This document shows positions 34,951-43,837 of a stretch of DNA of 64,000 nt, in pieces (position 1 is the first letter of the stretch; every line of letters starts with the position of its first letter). A model generated the notes under the pieces. The model searched no databases, had not been told where the DNA came from, and saw nothing but the letters and a program-made list of their open reading frames with translations. The stretch is from Winogradskyella wichelsiae (GTDB taxonomy: Bacteria > Bacteroidota > Bacteroidia > Flavobacteriales > Flavobacteriaceae). The stretch spans positions 372,001 to 436,000 of the forward strand of contig NZ_JABFDJ010000003.1 of NCBI RefSeq assembly GCF_013403925.1, in the 5' to 3' direction. The position numbers and the translations under genes were made by a program.

Positions 34951-37908
34951 ATGATGAGAAACACGACGTTACTTTTATTATTCAGCATTCTTTTTTTACC
35001 ACAAACAAATGGTCAAGAGATAATTAAACCAAATATCGTTTTTATTTATGCAGATGATCTAGGCTGGCAGGACACCCAGTTGAATGATGTTGGAGATGTT
35101 GTTCCTTGGGAAACACCTAATATGTTAGCATTGGCTGAGGATGGAGCTAATTTTTCACAAGCCTATGCTTCAGCACCAACTTGTGCACCGTCAAGAGGAG
35201 GTACAATGAGTGGTAGAATGCCTCTTAAAACCAAAATGACTCATGTCGCAGGAGGGCAAATACCTAAAGTTAAACTTTCAAATAAAACTATAGAGTCGTA
35301 TTATCCTGGCAGATTACAACTCGATGAAGTGACCATAGCTGAAGCATTAAATCCTTTAGGATATGTATCTGGTCATGTTGGTAAATGGCATATGGCAGCT
35401 AATCACAATATTTATCCAGAAGCTGTAGATCAAGGGTTTGATTACCAAGACACTGATAGAGGAATTACGAGAAGTATGGGAGACCGATCAGTGGACTTTG
35501 CCACAGATGCAGAAGATGATCCTTATCGATTAGACGCAGATGGAAGACCTTATGATGCTGTAACAGAACTAGCATTGGATTTTATGGATGATAACAAAGA
35601 GGAACCCTTTTTTCTATACATGGCTCATTGGTTAGTTCACTCACCTATACAAACAAGAGATTTAGCATTACTAGAATATTATTGTAATAAATTAGGAATT
35701 CCTGTGCCTACAACCGATGCAAACATTACGACTCCAGGCCAAACAAATCCCTATTATGGAGCGATGATTGCGAGTTTAGATTGGAGTTTAGGGAGAGTAG
35801 TAGATTATTTAAAAGAGACAGATGATCCAAGAAATCCAGGGATGAAATTATTTGATACAACGTATATCATATTTGCGTCAGATAATGGAGGTGCAGAAAA
35901 TCATGGGTCAGAAATTATTACAGATAACTTTCCTTTAGATTTAGGTAAAACACACACCAAAGAAGGCGGTTTGCGTACACCATTTGTTATAACTGGACCT
36001 GGTATTGTAGAAAATCAAGTATATGATAACATAGTTTCTCATTTAGATTTTTATCCTACAATTATGGAGGTTACTGGAGCAGATGCCGTTCTTGATGCAA
36101 ATGTTCTGAATAATTTAGATGGTGTAAGTTTATTTCCTTTTTTAAGTGGCACTGAAACAGAAATAAAAAATAGTGACAATACTGAAAGAACAGACCTTTT
36201 TTGGCATTACCCACATGGACAAGATGAAAGAGCATCTTCAGCTATTAGAAGTGGAAATTATAAATTGTATAAAATCTATGATAACGGAGATTATTATAAA
36301 GCTTACCAATTATATAATGACGATGGATCTGACAGTGATATCGAAGAGATGGTGGATGTTATAGATACCATGCCTGTATCGCTTAAAAATGAAATGATCT
36401 TAAACCTAGAGACGCTTTTAGCTGAAAACGATACAAGAACACCACATTTTAATCCAGATTATAGTGGTGATCCTTTAGTTAATCAAGATATTGTTCCTTC
36501 TATAACTTCAACAGTTTATGATGAGAATACAGGTGTAGCCACAGCAACGCTAACTACTAATCCTGGAGATGCAATTATTGAAACCGCTTATTTGCTTTAT
36601 AGGATAGAAGAAGTAGACACACCAGAAGAAGAATGGTTTGAACTTCCTGCAACCATAGATGGTAACGTGATTACAGCCGATGTGCCAGAAGTAGCGACAG
36701 GAGTTGTGTTTACGTTAATAGATGAAAATAATTTTGTAGTCATATCGGATGCCATATCAATATTTAACCCTCATAAGATAATACTTGCTAACGCTGTTGG
36801 AGAACAAGCTTTTAAAGTAGTAGATGAATATGCTGAGTTAATTGGGAATACAACGATAGGTGGTACAGCTTATTTACAAGCAAGGACTGAAGAAGGCGGA
36901 GATGGAGCAAAATTTTATGTAAAAGCTCCTGCTGATGTTGAAACTATAACTTGTGATAAAATTACATTAGGAATTATATCTCAATCAGCAGATACTGTAA
37001 ATGTCGATATTATTATTGATGGAGAAACACAAAGTTTTACGTATACAAGTACAAATAATAATACTCCAGAATTATTTGAATTTGATACTCCAGTGACATT
37101 TACACAGTCATCTAAAGAAATACAGGTCATAACAACCTCACTTTCTAATTCAGGTGGATTAACACCAAGAGTAAGATTTGTAGATCTCTTCTTTAATGTT
37201 TTAGGAGCTACACAACCACTGAGTGAAATAACGCTTAATACAACGGAAGAAGAACAACAATTTGAACCAGAAAGTACAGATGTATATGCAGAATTGATAG
37301 GAAATACTACTACTGGTGGTGCATTTGTACAAATGAGAACAGAAGGCGGAGGCGATGGTTTTAATATCAATGTAAAAGCTACTGAATCTGTATTATGTGA
37401 AAAGATAGTATTTAGAGTGCGGTCACTTGCAGGTGATACGGCAAACTTTGATGTTACCATTGGTGGTGAGACCCAGAGTTTTGAATACACAAGTACTAAC
37501 AGCACAGCTGATTTATATTATGAATTTGATATGCCAACAACAATAACTGAAGCGGCGCAAACTATGGATTTTTTAGTAACTAACCTTACCAATGCCACCG
37601 CAGGTACTACACCAAGATTTAGAGTTTACGCTGTTACATACCATTTAGATTTAAGTACATTAGGTGTTAATGAGGTGATAGATGCTAGAGAAGCACTTAA
37701 GTTATTTCCTAATCCTGTTAAAGGTACTTTTAGTCTTTCAAAATCCGTAGCATCAGGCATATTGTATAGTGTACATGGCGCTAAAGCATACGAATTTAAT
37801 AATCAGTATCAAGACATCGATATCTCAGAGCTCAAAACAGGCTTATACTTTTTGCAAGTCATACATGAAGATGGTAGTAAATCGACTTTAAAATTATTGA
37901 AGGAATAA
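34951..37908 (+). CDS. T9SS-secreted multidomain sulfatase
   Basis: A 985-residue protein: signal peptide (residues 1-21), S1 sulfatase domain with CAPSR (Cys78), ADDLGWQD, GKWH and SDNGG. The C-terminal beta-rich domain of the GWQD subgroup follows (LIDENNFV near residue 592), then two copies of a beta-rich module here called A (about 627-758 and 779-905, both opening YAELIGNTT). A T9SS sorting domain (LFPNPVKGTF to the end) closes it. Among the eleven sulfatases it is the only one with a sorting tail, so it should act outside the cell or on the surface, probably on polymer rather than oligomer. The A modules may bind the glycan. A terminator follows. Confidence 0.9.
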   Translation: MMRNTTLLLLFSILFLPQTNGQEIIKPNIVFIYADDLGWQDTQLNDVGDVVPWETPNMLALAEDGANFSQAYASAPTCAPSRGGTMSGRMPLKTKMTHVAGGQIPKVKLSNKTIESYYPGRLQLDEVTIAEALNPLGYVSGHVGKWHMAANHNIYPEAVDQGFDYQDTDRGITRSMGDRSVDFATDAEDDPYRLDADGRPYDAVTELALDFMDDNKEEPFFLYMAHWLVHSPIQTRDLALLEYYCNKLGIPVPTTDANITTPGQTNPYYGAMIASLDWSLGRVVDYLKETDDPRNPGMKLFDTTYIIFASDNGGAENHGSEIITDNFPLDLGKTHTKEGGLRTPFVITGPGIVENQVYDNIVSHLDFYPTIMEVTGADAVLDANVLNNLDGVSLFPFLSGTETEIKNSDNTERTDLFWHYPHGQDERASSAIRSGNYKLYKIYDNGDYYKAYQLYNDDGSDSDIEEMVDVIDTMPVSLKNEMILNLETLLAENDTRTPHFNPDYSGDPLVNQDIVPSITSTVYDENTGVATATLTTNPGDAIIETAYLLYRIEEVDTPEEEWFELPATIDGNVITADVPEVATGVVFTLIDENNFVVISDAISIFNPHKIILANAVGEQAFKVVDEYAELIGNTTIGGTAYLQARTEEGGDGAKFYVKAPADVETITCDKITLGIISQSADTVNVDIIIDGETQSFTYTSTNNNTPELFEFDTPVTFTQSSKEIQVITTSLSNSGGLTPRVRFVDLFFNVLGATQPLSEITLNTTEEEQQFEPESTDVYAELIGNTTTGGAFVQMRTEGGGDGFNINVKATESVLCEKIVFRVRSLAGDTANFDVTIGGETQSFEYTSTNSTADLYYEFDMPTTITEAAQTMDFLVTNLTNATAGTTPRFRVYAVTYHLDLSTLGVNEVIDAREALKLFPNPVKGTFSLSKSVASGILYSVHGAKAYEFNNQYQDIDISELKTGLYFLQVIHEDGSKSTLKLLKE

Positions 37909-37932
37909 GCTCAATTTTATAGAATTAAAAAT

Positions 37933-37986
37933 TGCCCTTTTGCATCGAAGAGATACGTCGTCTGAAGCGAAAGGGCATTTTTTTTT
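37933..37986 (+). terminator. Rho-independent terminator after T9SS sulfatase
   Basis: TGCCCTTTTGC pairs with GCGAAAGGGCA across a 23-base loop that can partly fold on itself, followed by nine T. It starts 25 bases after the stop at 37908. Confidence 0.85.
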
Positions 37987-38232
37987 AGTGTCAATTAACG
38001 ATTCTAAACTTGACTAAATAAAATGATAATATGTAATGTATGAATAAAACTAAATATTTAGTGGCACATTACTTGGATTAAAAATGGTTCAATAACATCA
38101 TCAATTAATATGCCTTTTTTTTCGCCATAATTGCAAGATCGAGAAACTAAAATTGCCGAGGTATTGAGTACTCCAGGATCTGTTTGCTTCTTTTGGTATA
38201 CATCAAATTTAGACACTATAAAAAAACTATAA

Positions 38233-38295
38233 ACTAGCGTTTTACACGTCATAAATGAAGGCGATAGTAAACCGACTTTAAAATTATTGAAGTAA
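38233..38295 (+). pseudogene. Relic of a T9SS C-terminal sorting tail
   Basis: The plus strand reads T-S-V-L-H-V-I-N-E-G-D-S-K-P-T-L-K-L-L-K then stop, matching the last residues of the T9SS sulfatase ending at 37908 (LQVIHEDGSKSTLKLLKE), with clear DNA similarity over about 50 bases. A stop lies just upstream and no start or body is left. It is best read as the tail of a deleted or decayed paralogous T9SS cargo gene. Confidence 0.65.
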
Positions 38296-38326
38296 TAAGA
38301 CTACTTTCTATTGTTTTCTTAGAATT

Positions 38327-41042
38327 CTAATCGTTTTGTTGCTTTCGGTTACCTAATCGATAAGTGTAGCTCAAGATCATATAGCGTCCTAAACTTTCTG
38401 AGGTGGTTTCTTCAAAAAAGTTAGTCGTGCTTCGTCTTTCGAAATCAACGTTTTTATCAAGAAGATCTATAAAAACCAGTTTAAGACTATTATGGCCATT
38501 TCCAATACTATAGGAAATAGCCATATTCCATATAGGAAGTTGCAAATCTGTAGCAAACTGATTATCTGAAAACACGAAATAATCAAATTGGGTATTAAAA
38601 TTTAGTTTCTCTGTAAAATCATAATCTATAGCGGAATAGTAATGTTGCTTTCTATAGGTTCTATTAAGGTTTTGCTCTATAGAAAATGAGGTATTATTAA
38701 CACTGAAGTTGGTCCCTAGCTTTAAATCTATAACATTCTTATTCGCGTTTTCTAAAGATAACCCCATTGAGATATCTTTTGAAACCACATCGTTAAGTTG
38801 TAAGTTAATTAATGACGTTGACGTATTATAAAAACTGCTGTTGGTTATAGCGTAGCGAATTCCTAAGCCTTTTATTTTTTTACTAAAATTAAAATAAGCG
38901 GACAATTTTTGTCGCTCTCCACTATTGATATAGCTTCTCGTTTTAACAAAGTCATCGTCTATAGTAATGTTTTGAATAATAGCATCCTTTGAAAACTGAT
39001 ACTTAATCCTACTTGTAAAGTTTAATGATGATTTGTAGTTGAAGATATTAGCAATTAAAGAAATAGCGTCAGTCTTTTCTATTTTTAACTGAGGATTTCC
39101 TTTTCTTATATAGAAAGGATTGAGATCATTGATAACTGTTGAGCTTTCCGAAGTTCGTGGGCTGCGTATTTTTCTATTATAGACCAAACGGTATTTTACA
39201 CCATTTATAGGTTTGTATTGCACTATGGAAAACGGATTAACGTAAAATTGGTTACTAGTAAAACGATCTTCTGTAATGACACCAAACGATCGATCGAGCT
39301 CTTGAAGCTCAATACCAGAAAATATATTCAATTTTTTAGTGCTATAACTATAGCCAAATCGATTTTGAAAACTACTTTCTCTATGGTTGTATTTATAGCC
39401 AAGGAGTTCATCCTCATCGTCATCAGATGCAAAGGTTTTAAATTGATAGATATCTTCATTTTGATTTAAGACTCTTAAAAAGAATTGAAACTTTAAGTAA
39501 TGATTTCCGACTATGGGTGCTGTAAATTTAAAATTGAAATTATACAAACCGTTATTAAACACTTCATCTCTAAGCGCAAAAATGTCTCTATTTGAAGGAT
39601 TATCAGTGTTAATATTCCTAGTTATAAAAGTGGTCTGCTCATTGTCCTTACTTTGCTCGTATATTTTGGTTTTAAACCCAACACTAAAACTACGCCCTAT
39701 TTTAGCTAATTTTTGATAGAAATTGATGTCAAAGTCGAGTGACTTTTTAATGGTGGTATTACTATAATTTTGTTTATTTGAAGTTACTAAATCACCATCT
39801 ACTGTAGAATAAAATCCATCTCTCATTGAATACTGTGTTACTGCATCCGAATTTAAACGCCCTTTAATAGTAAGGCTGTTACTCCTACTCGATTTGTTTT
39901 TATAATTAAAATTAAAATTGTGATTATTTGACTCTTTATTAAACCTATTATCAGCTTCATAATCATAGTTATTAGTATTGGCAAAAGAAATTCTTTTGGA
40001 AAAGGATGTGCCACGATTATCCGAAAGATTATAAAAATAGTCCGCATTTAGAGACTCTTTCTCTTTAAACTCATGACCTATATTAATGCCAACAACACCT
40101 GTTTTTAAATACCCACTTAAACTTTTTGATTGAGCAGCAGTACTGTTATCATCATCAGACTCATCAGCAATACCATCAGCATTTTCTAAGAATCCCTGAA
40201 TATTAGAGCCTGTAATATTGATGTTATTGTATTTACTAATAACTGCCAACTGTGTTTTTGGCGAAAATTTATTATAGTTAGCATTGCCAAAATAGCGGCT
40301 ATCTAATCCCATACCTGCGGATACCTTTCCGAAACCTTGATTCTTTTTCGTCTTTTTCAAGGTAAAATTAATCACAACCTGTTTGTTACCGTCATCGACT
40401 CCTGTCAGTTCTGCCTCATCACTTTTTTTTATCAATAATTTCAATTTTTGCAATGGCATCTGCCGATAAATTTTTTAATACAATAGCCGGATCTCCGCCA
40501 AAAAACTCCTTACCATCGACAAATATTTTGGTTACTTCTTCACCTTTTGCAACGACTTCCCCATTAGATTCAACCTCTATACCTGGTAATTTTTTTAAAA
40601 GCGTTTCTAGATTATCACTTGGGTTCACTTTAAACGAATTGGCATTAAAAGCAATTGTGTCTTCTTTAATTTGAATAGGAATTACTGCAGATAGCGTTAC
40701 GACATCTAATTCATAAGCATCTTCTTTAAGAATGACATTACCAATATCTATAGGTTGGTTTTTATAATGAATAGTCTCAAAATGCGTTATATACCCTAAA
40801 TATGAAAATTGTAGTAACAGGGAGTCCTTTGGAGTATCAAAAATTGCAAATTCACCTTTAACATCAGTAAGCGCATAATTGATAAATGTAGAATCCTTTT
40901 GCTTTAGAAGCGCTACGGAAACCAATGCTATAGGTACCCTGCTTTCATCATAAACGATCCCTTTAATTGGCGGTTCAGACTGAGCAAATAAACTATTAGA
41001 CAAGGTCAGAAAAAGTAGTATTAAAAGTTTTGATGTGTTCAT
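38327..41042 (-). pseudogene. Outer-membrane beta-barrel protein with carboxypeptidase-like N-domain, split by a frameshift
   Basis: Two frames form one protein of about 900 residues. The first (41042 to 40419) has a signal peptide (ending LFAQ), a carboxypeptidase-regulatory-like beta domain (GIVYDESRVPIALVSVALL) and a plug-like region (LPGIEVESNG, IFVDGKEFFGGDP). The second continues at SDEAELTGVDDGNKQ into a long beta-barrel ending YTYRLGN. The break is at a run of eight A on the minus strand (40423-40430); seven A would restore IIDKKSDEAEL in frame. This is the family of TonB-receptor-related outer-membrane barrels (OMP_b-brl_3 type), not SusC. It could be a true mutation, phase variation, transcriptional slippage or a sequencing error. 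Confidence 0.8.
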
Positions 41043-41166
41043 TACTAATTAAATCTCTTAAATCTCAAATTAGAGTGCTTACTATGTTTTTTAAAGCCTT
41101 TACCTTGCATATGTTTACTTATAAAACAAGTAGTATAAATATGCTTTGCAGAGGTTGTAGAAAAGT

Positions 41167-41200
41167 AAAAAAGTTCCATAGTTAATGTAACTAAGGAACT
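41167..41200 (-). terminator. Rho-independent terminator after module A/B cargo gene
   Basis: On the minus strand AGTTCCTTAGTTA pairs with TAACTATGGAACT (one mismatch) across a three-base loop, followed by a T run. It lies just after the stop of the gene at 41236-42573. Confidence 0.75.
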
Positions 41201-41235
41201 CTTTTATGATTTAATTTGTTATTTAATCAAATACT

Positions 41236-42573
41236 TTAATTTTTCACAACTCTTATTGTTTTAGAGCCAAATTGCGTTTTAATGTTAGCAATATAAATTC
41301 CTGTTGCTAAATCACTAATATCATAATTAGTTACTTCACTAAACGTTTTTAATAACTGGCCTGTAATATTATAAAGTTCTACGCTATCGATGCTGTTATT
41401 AGAATCTATTTGAAAACTGTTAGTTACAGGGTTAGGATAAACATTAATAGAAGCACTATTTAATTCAAAGTCATTTGTAGATAATGTGGCTCCAGCTGGA
41501 CCTTGAAAAGCATCTAAATAATATATATTTCCTGTAGCCAGAAAATCAGCATCTGGTTGATCAAATAATAGGTTTACAGTACTATAAGATACACCTTCTG
41601 TAAGTGTAATTCCTGTAAAATCAAAGGTATACTCTTGCCATTGATCATAAACAGTAACATCAATTGTTACATTCTTTTGTCCTACTGTTTCAACTCCATC
41701 TCTTAAAAACAATCGTAACCTTCTACCAGAACTGCCATCTACATTCGTTGACGGTGCATAAGCTCTTATTTTAAAAATAGCAGCTGATTGATTTGCTGAG
41801 GTAATTACAGCTGGTAATTGGAACTTTAATTGTGAGTGTACATCATCTCCTTTTGTAAACTTGGCAACAAATGGACTGCTGTTTCCAGTAGTTGTTGGTG
41901 TAGCAACGGCTGATGCTTGTTCTAAAAACTCACCACCTTGTACCTCATTAAGTGATGCGTTAAATGTATCTGGGCTATAGTTATGGTACCATTCATTTCC
42001 AGCTTCTAAAACAGCTTCTGCATCCAAAGGTGGTTCAGGCACATTCTTATCAGTAACGTTAAATTTATATAATCTGGCTGCAGTTATTGATGGTGCAGTA
42101 CCTAAATCTAAATCTGTAATTTCAAATCTAATAGGCGTTGGAGTAGTTGAAAATGTAACAGCTCCAACATAAGTAGCCGTTAACTGCTGGTAGGTACCAG
42201 TACCTCCATCGGTAGCGCTATACGTAAATGTTTGTGGTGTTTCAGTCCCAACCGTAATTTTTATAGCCATTGTATTAAATTCTCTTTTTCTAAAATCAAA
42301 TGAAATAGTACCGTCAGTAGTACCTGATGAAGTTTGAGCAATAAGATCAAACGTTCCTGCAACATCATCAGAACCAGCTTCATCTGCTCTTATTTGAGTA
42401 TATGCTGATGGATTTCCTCCTATAGTAGCAGCCGTACCAGTAGAAACAGAAGTTACCAAAGGGGAAACCATATTGAAATCTTGATCTACTGCATCCACTG
42501 TTATAATAGCTTGTGCAAATGCTAACGTAGTGGCAAACATAAAAGACATGATAAATAGTAATTGTTTTTTCAT
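41236..42573 (-). CDS. T9SS-secreted protein of two putative carbohydrate-binding modules (A then B)
   Basis: A 445-residue protein with signal peptide (MKKQLLFIMSF..., ending AFAQA) and no catalytic domain that I can see. Residues about 25-180 are a beta-rich module of the A type found in the T9SS sulfatase. Residues about 190-365 (opening WYHNYSP, with VAKFTKGDD, RLRLFLRDG and YYLDAFQG) match module B at the N-terminus of the two T9SS glycosidases. The end is a T9SS type A sorting domain (VYPNPVTNSFQI). It is probably a surface glycan-binding protein. Its leader, signal peptide and sorting tail closely match the next minus-strand gene, 42890-43657. Confidence 0.75.
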   Translation of the reverse strand: MKKQLLFIMSFMFATTLAFAQAIITVDAVDQDFNMVSPLVTSVSTGTAATIGGNPSAYTQIRADEAGSDDVAGTFDLIAQTSSGTTDGTISFDFRKREFNTMAIKITVGTETPQTFTYSATDGGTGTYQQLTATYVGAVTFSTTPTPIRFEITDLDLGTAPSITAARLYKFNVTDKNVPEPPLDAEAVLEAGNEWYHNYSPDTFNASLNEVQGGEFLEQASAVATPTTTGNSSPFVAKFTKGDDVHSQLKFQLPAVITSANQSAAIFKIRAYAPSTNVDGSSGRRLRLFLRDGVETVGQKNVTIDVTVYDQWQEYTFDFTGITLTEGVSYSTVNLLFDQPDADFLATGNIYYLDAFQGPAGATLSTNDFELNSASINVYPNPVTNSFQIDSNNSIDSVELYNITGQLLKTFSEVTNYDISDLATGIYIANIKTQFGSKTIRVVKN

Positions 42574-42796
42574 AATATATAGTTTTAAAATTTAGTTTAT
42601 CAAAGTTCGTTATACAAGGTGGTTTCGCTTTGCTCATTTCAACCAAAAACTTTTCTATCAAAACTATTATAGTTAAATAATGGGTTTATTGCCTAATGAA
42701 GGGCATTCTCAAAATGAGTCTTAAAAGTATAGGCATTTGACAATTTATTTTTGGATAAAACTGAGATAACAATATTTTGTGATGTTGTGAGAAAAC

Positions 42797-42837
42797 AAAA
42801 AAGTTCCTTCGTTAAATTTAACGAAGAAACTTTTTTT
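42797..42837 (-). terminator. Rho-independent terminator after module A cargo gene
   Basis: On the minus strand AAGTTTCTTCGTTAAA pairs with TTTAACGAAGGAACTT (one mismatch) and is followed by a T run. It is placed about 50 bases after the stop of 42890-43657. Confidence 0.8.
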
Positions 42838-42889
42838 AATCGATTTATAACAACAACGTTCGTTGCTTTAAAGACTTGAATACAGAATC

Positions 42890-43657
42890 TTATTCTTTTA
42901 CAATTCTCATTGTTTTAGAACCTAATTCCGTCTTAATCTTTGCAATATAAATACCTGTTGCTAAATCACTAATATCATAACTAGATTCTTCGCTATATGT
43001 TTTTAATAGTTGGCCAGTAATATTATAAAGTTCTACACGCTCAATACTGTTGTTAGCATCTATTTGAAAGCTATTTTTTGTTGGGTTAGGATAAACTTTA
43101 ACACTTGTCTCTTGTGTTTCAAAATCATCTACACCTAAAGTTTCATTAGAAAATCTAAGCCAATAGAATCTAATTCTAGCGCTATTAGAAAGGTCTTGTA
43201 AAATATTAATATCCAATGTTATCGTTTTAGGAACAGATGTAATAGTAACATTTTGCGAAAATGTTAACGTATCAAATGTCTCATAGGCATTAAGATTGCT
43301 TGCACTAGCGTCAGCAGCTAAACTAATCGGTGCGTCAGTTATGCCATCAACAGTCATAGTTACACTCCCAGAATTACCAAATAATTTTCTTACGTGAAAA
43401 ACAATTGATGTTTCGAAATCTGCTCCAGAAGAAACTACATCAAAACTAATAGATCCATTAAGAACTTCTGGTTCAGTTGCATTAAGATGAGCACCATTTC
43501 CGTTTGGTTCAAAAGGTCCCCCAGTTTGAGTAAAATTTGTACCGGCTACACTAATTTGCTGTGTTTCAGAGTCCAATGGATCAAGCACTGTTGCTTGCCC
43601 AAATGTAAGACCTGTAGCAAAAAGTAAAATTGCTGTAAATAGTAATTGTTTTTTCAT
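42890..43657 (-). CDS. Small T9SS-secreted protein with a single putative binding module (A)
   Basis: A 255-residue protein: signal peptide (MKKQLLFTAIL..., ending TFGQA), one module A (about 25-175) and a T9SS sorting domain (VKVYPNPTKNSFQI to the end). The module aligns by eye with the repeats of the T9SS sulfatase: IVFHVRKLFGN here versus IVFRVRSLAGD there, with ARIRFYWLRF near the end of the module. No catalytic motif is evident, so a role as a secreted glycan-binding protein is inferred. The 35 bases upstream of its start and its sorting tail are near copies of those of 41236-42573, marking a duplication. Confidence 0.75.
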   Translation of the reverse strand: MKKQLLFTAILLFATGLTFGQATVLDPLDSETQQISVAGTNFTQTGGPFEPNGNGAHLNATEPEVLNGSISFDVVSSGADFETSIVFHVRKLFGNSGSVTMTVDGITDAPISLAADASASNLNAYETFDTLTFSQNVTITSVPKTITLDINILQDLSNSARIRFYWLRFSNETLGVDDFETQETSVKVYPNPTKNSFQIDANNSIERVELYNITGQLLKTYSEESSYDISDLATGIYIAKIKTELGSKTMRIVKE

Positions 43658-43837
43658 AATATATATGGTTTTAAAATTAGTTAATCAAAATTAGTTATAT
43701 TATTTTATTTTTCTTTGCTCAATTAACCCAAAAGTATGCTCATTTTCTGCATAAATATTAAAAACACCTAAAAAACAATGGTTTATAATTTTATTTCCAG
43801 CTAAAGATAACTGTTATCAACTTAATAGAAAACTTAA

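Noticed and set aside
36981..37505. A 174-codon open frame on the minus strand
   Set aside because: It is fully antisense to the repeated modules of the T9SS sulfatase and reflects their Thr/Ser-rich codon pattern.
37284..37670. Internal repeat in the sulfatase as a CRISPR or tandem DNA repeat
   Set aside because: The similarity is at protein level between two diverged domain copies, not repeated DNA units with spacers.
38058..38252. A 64-codon minus-strand frame after the T9SS sulfatase
   Set aside because: The plus strand here overlaps the T9SS tail relic; the minus frame has no motif and no partner.
40419..40435. A_AAA_AAG slippery heptamer as a programmed -1 frameshift site
   Set aside because: The downstream frame is +1 (one A fewer) relative to the first frame, so classical -1 slippage would not join the two parts.
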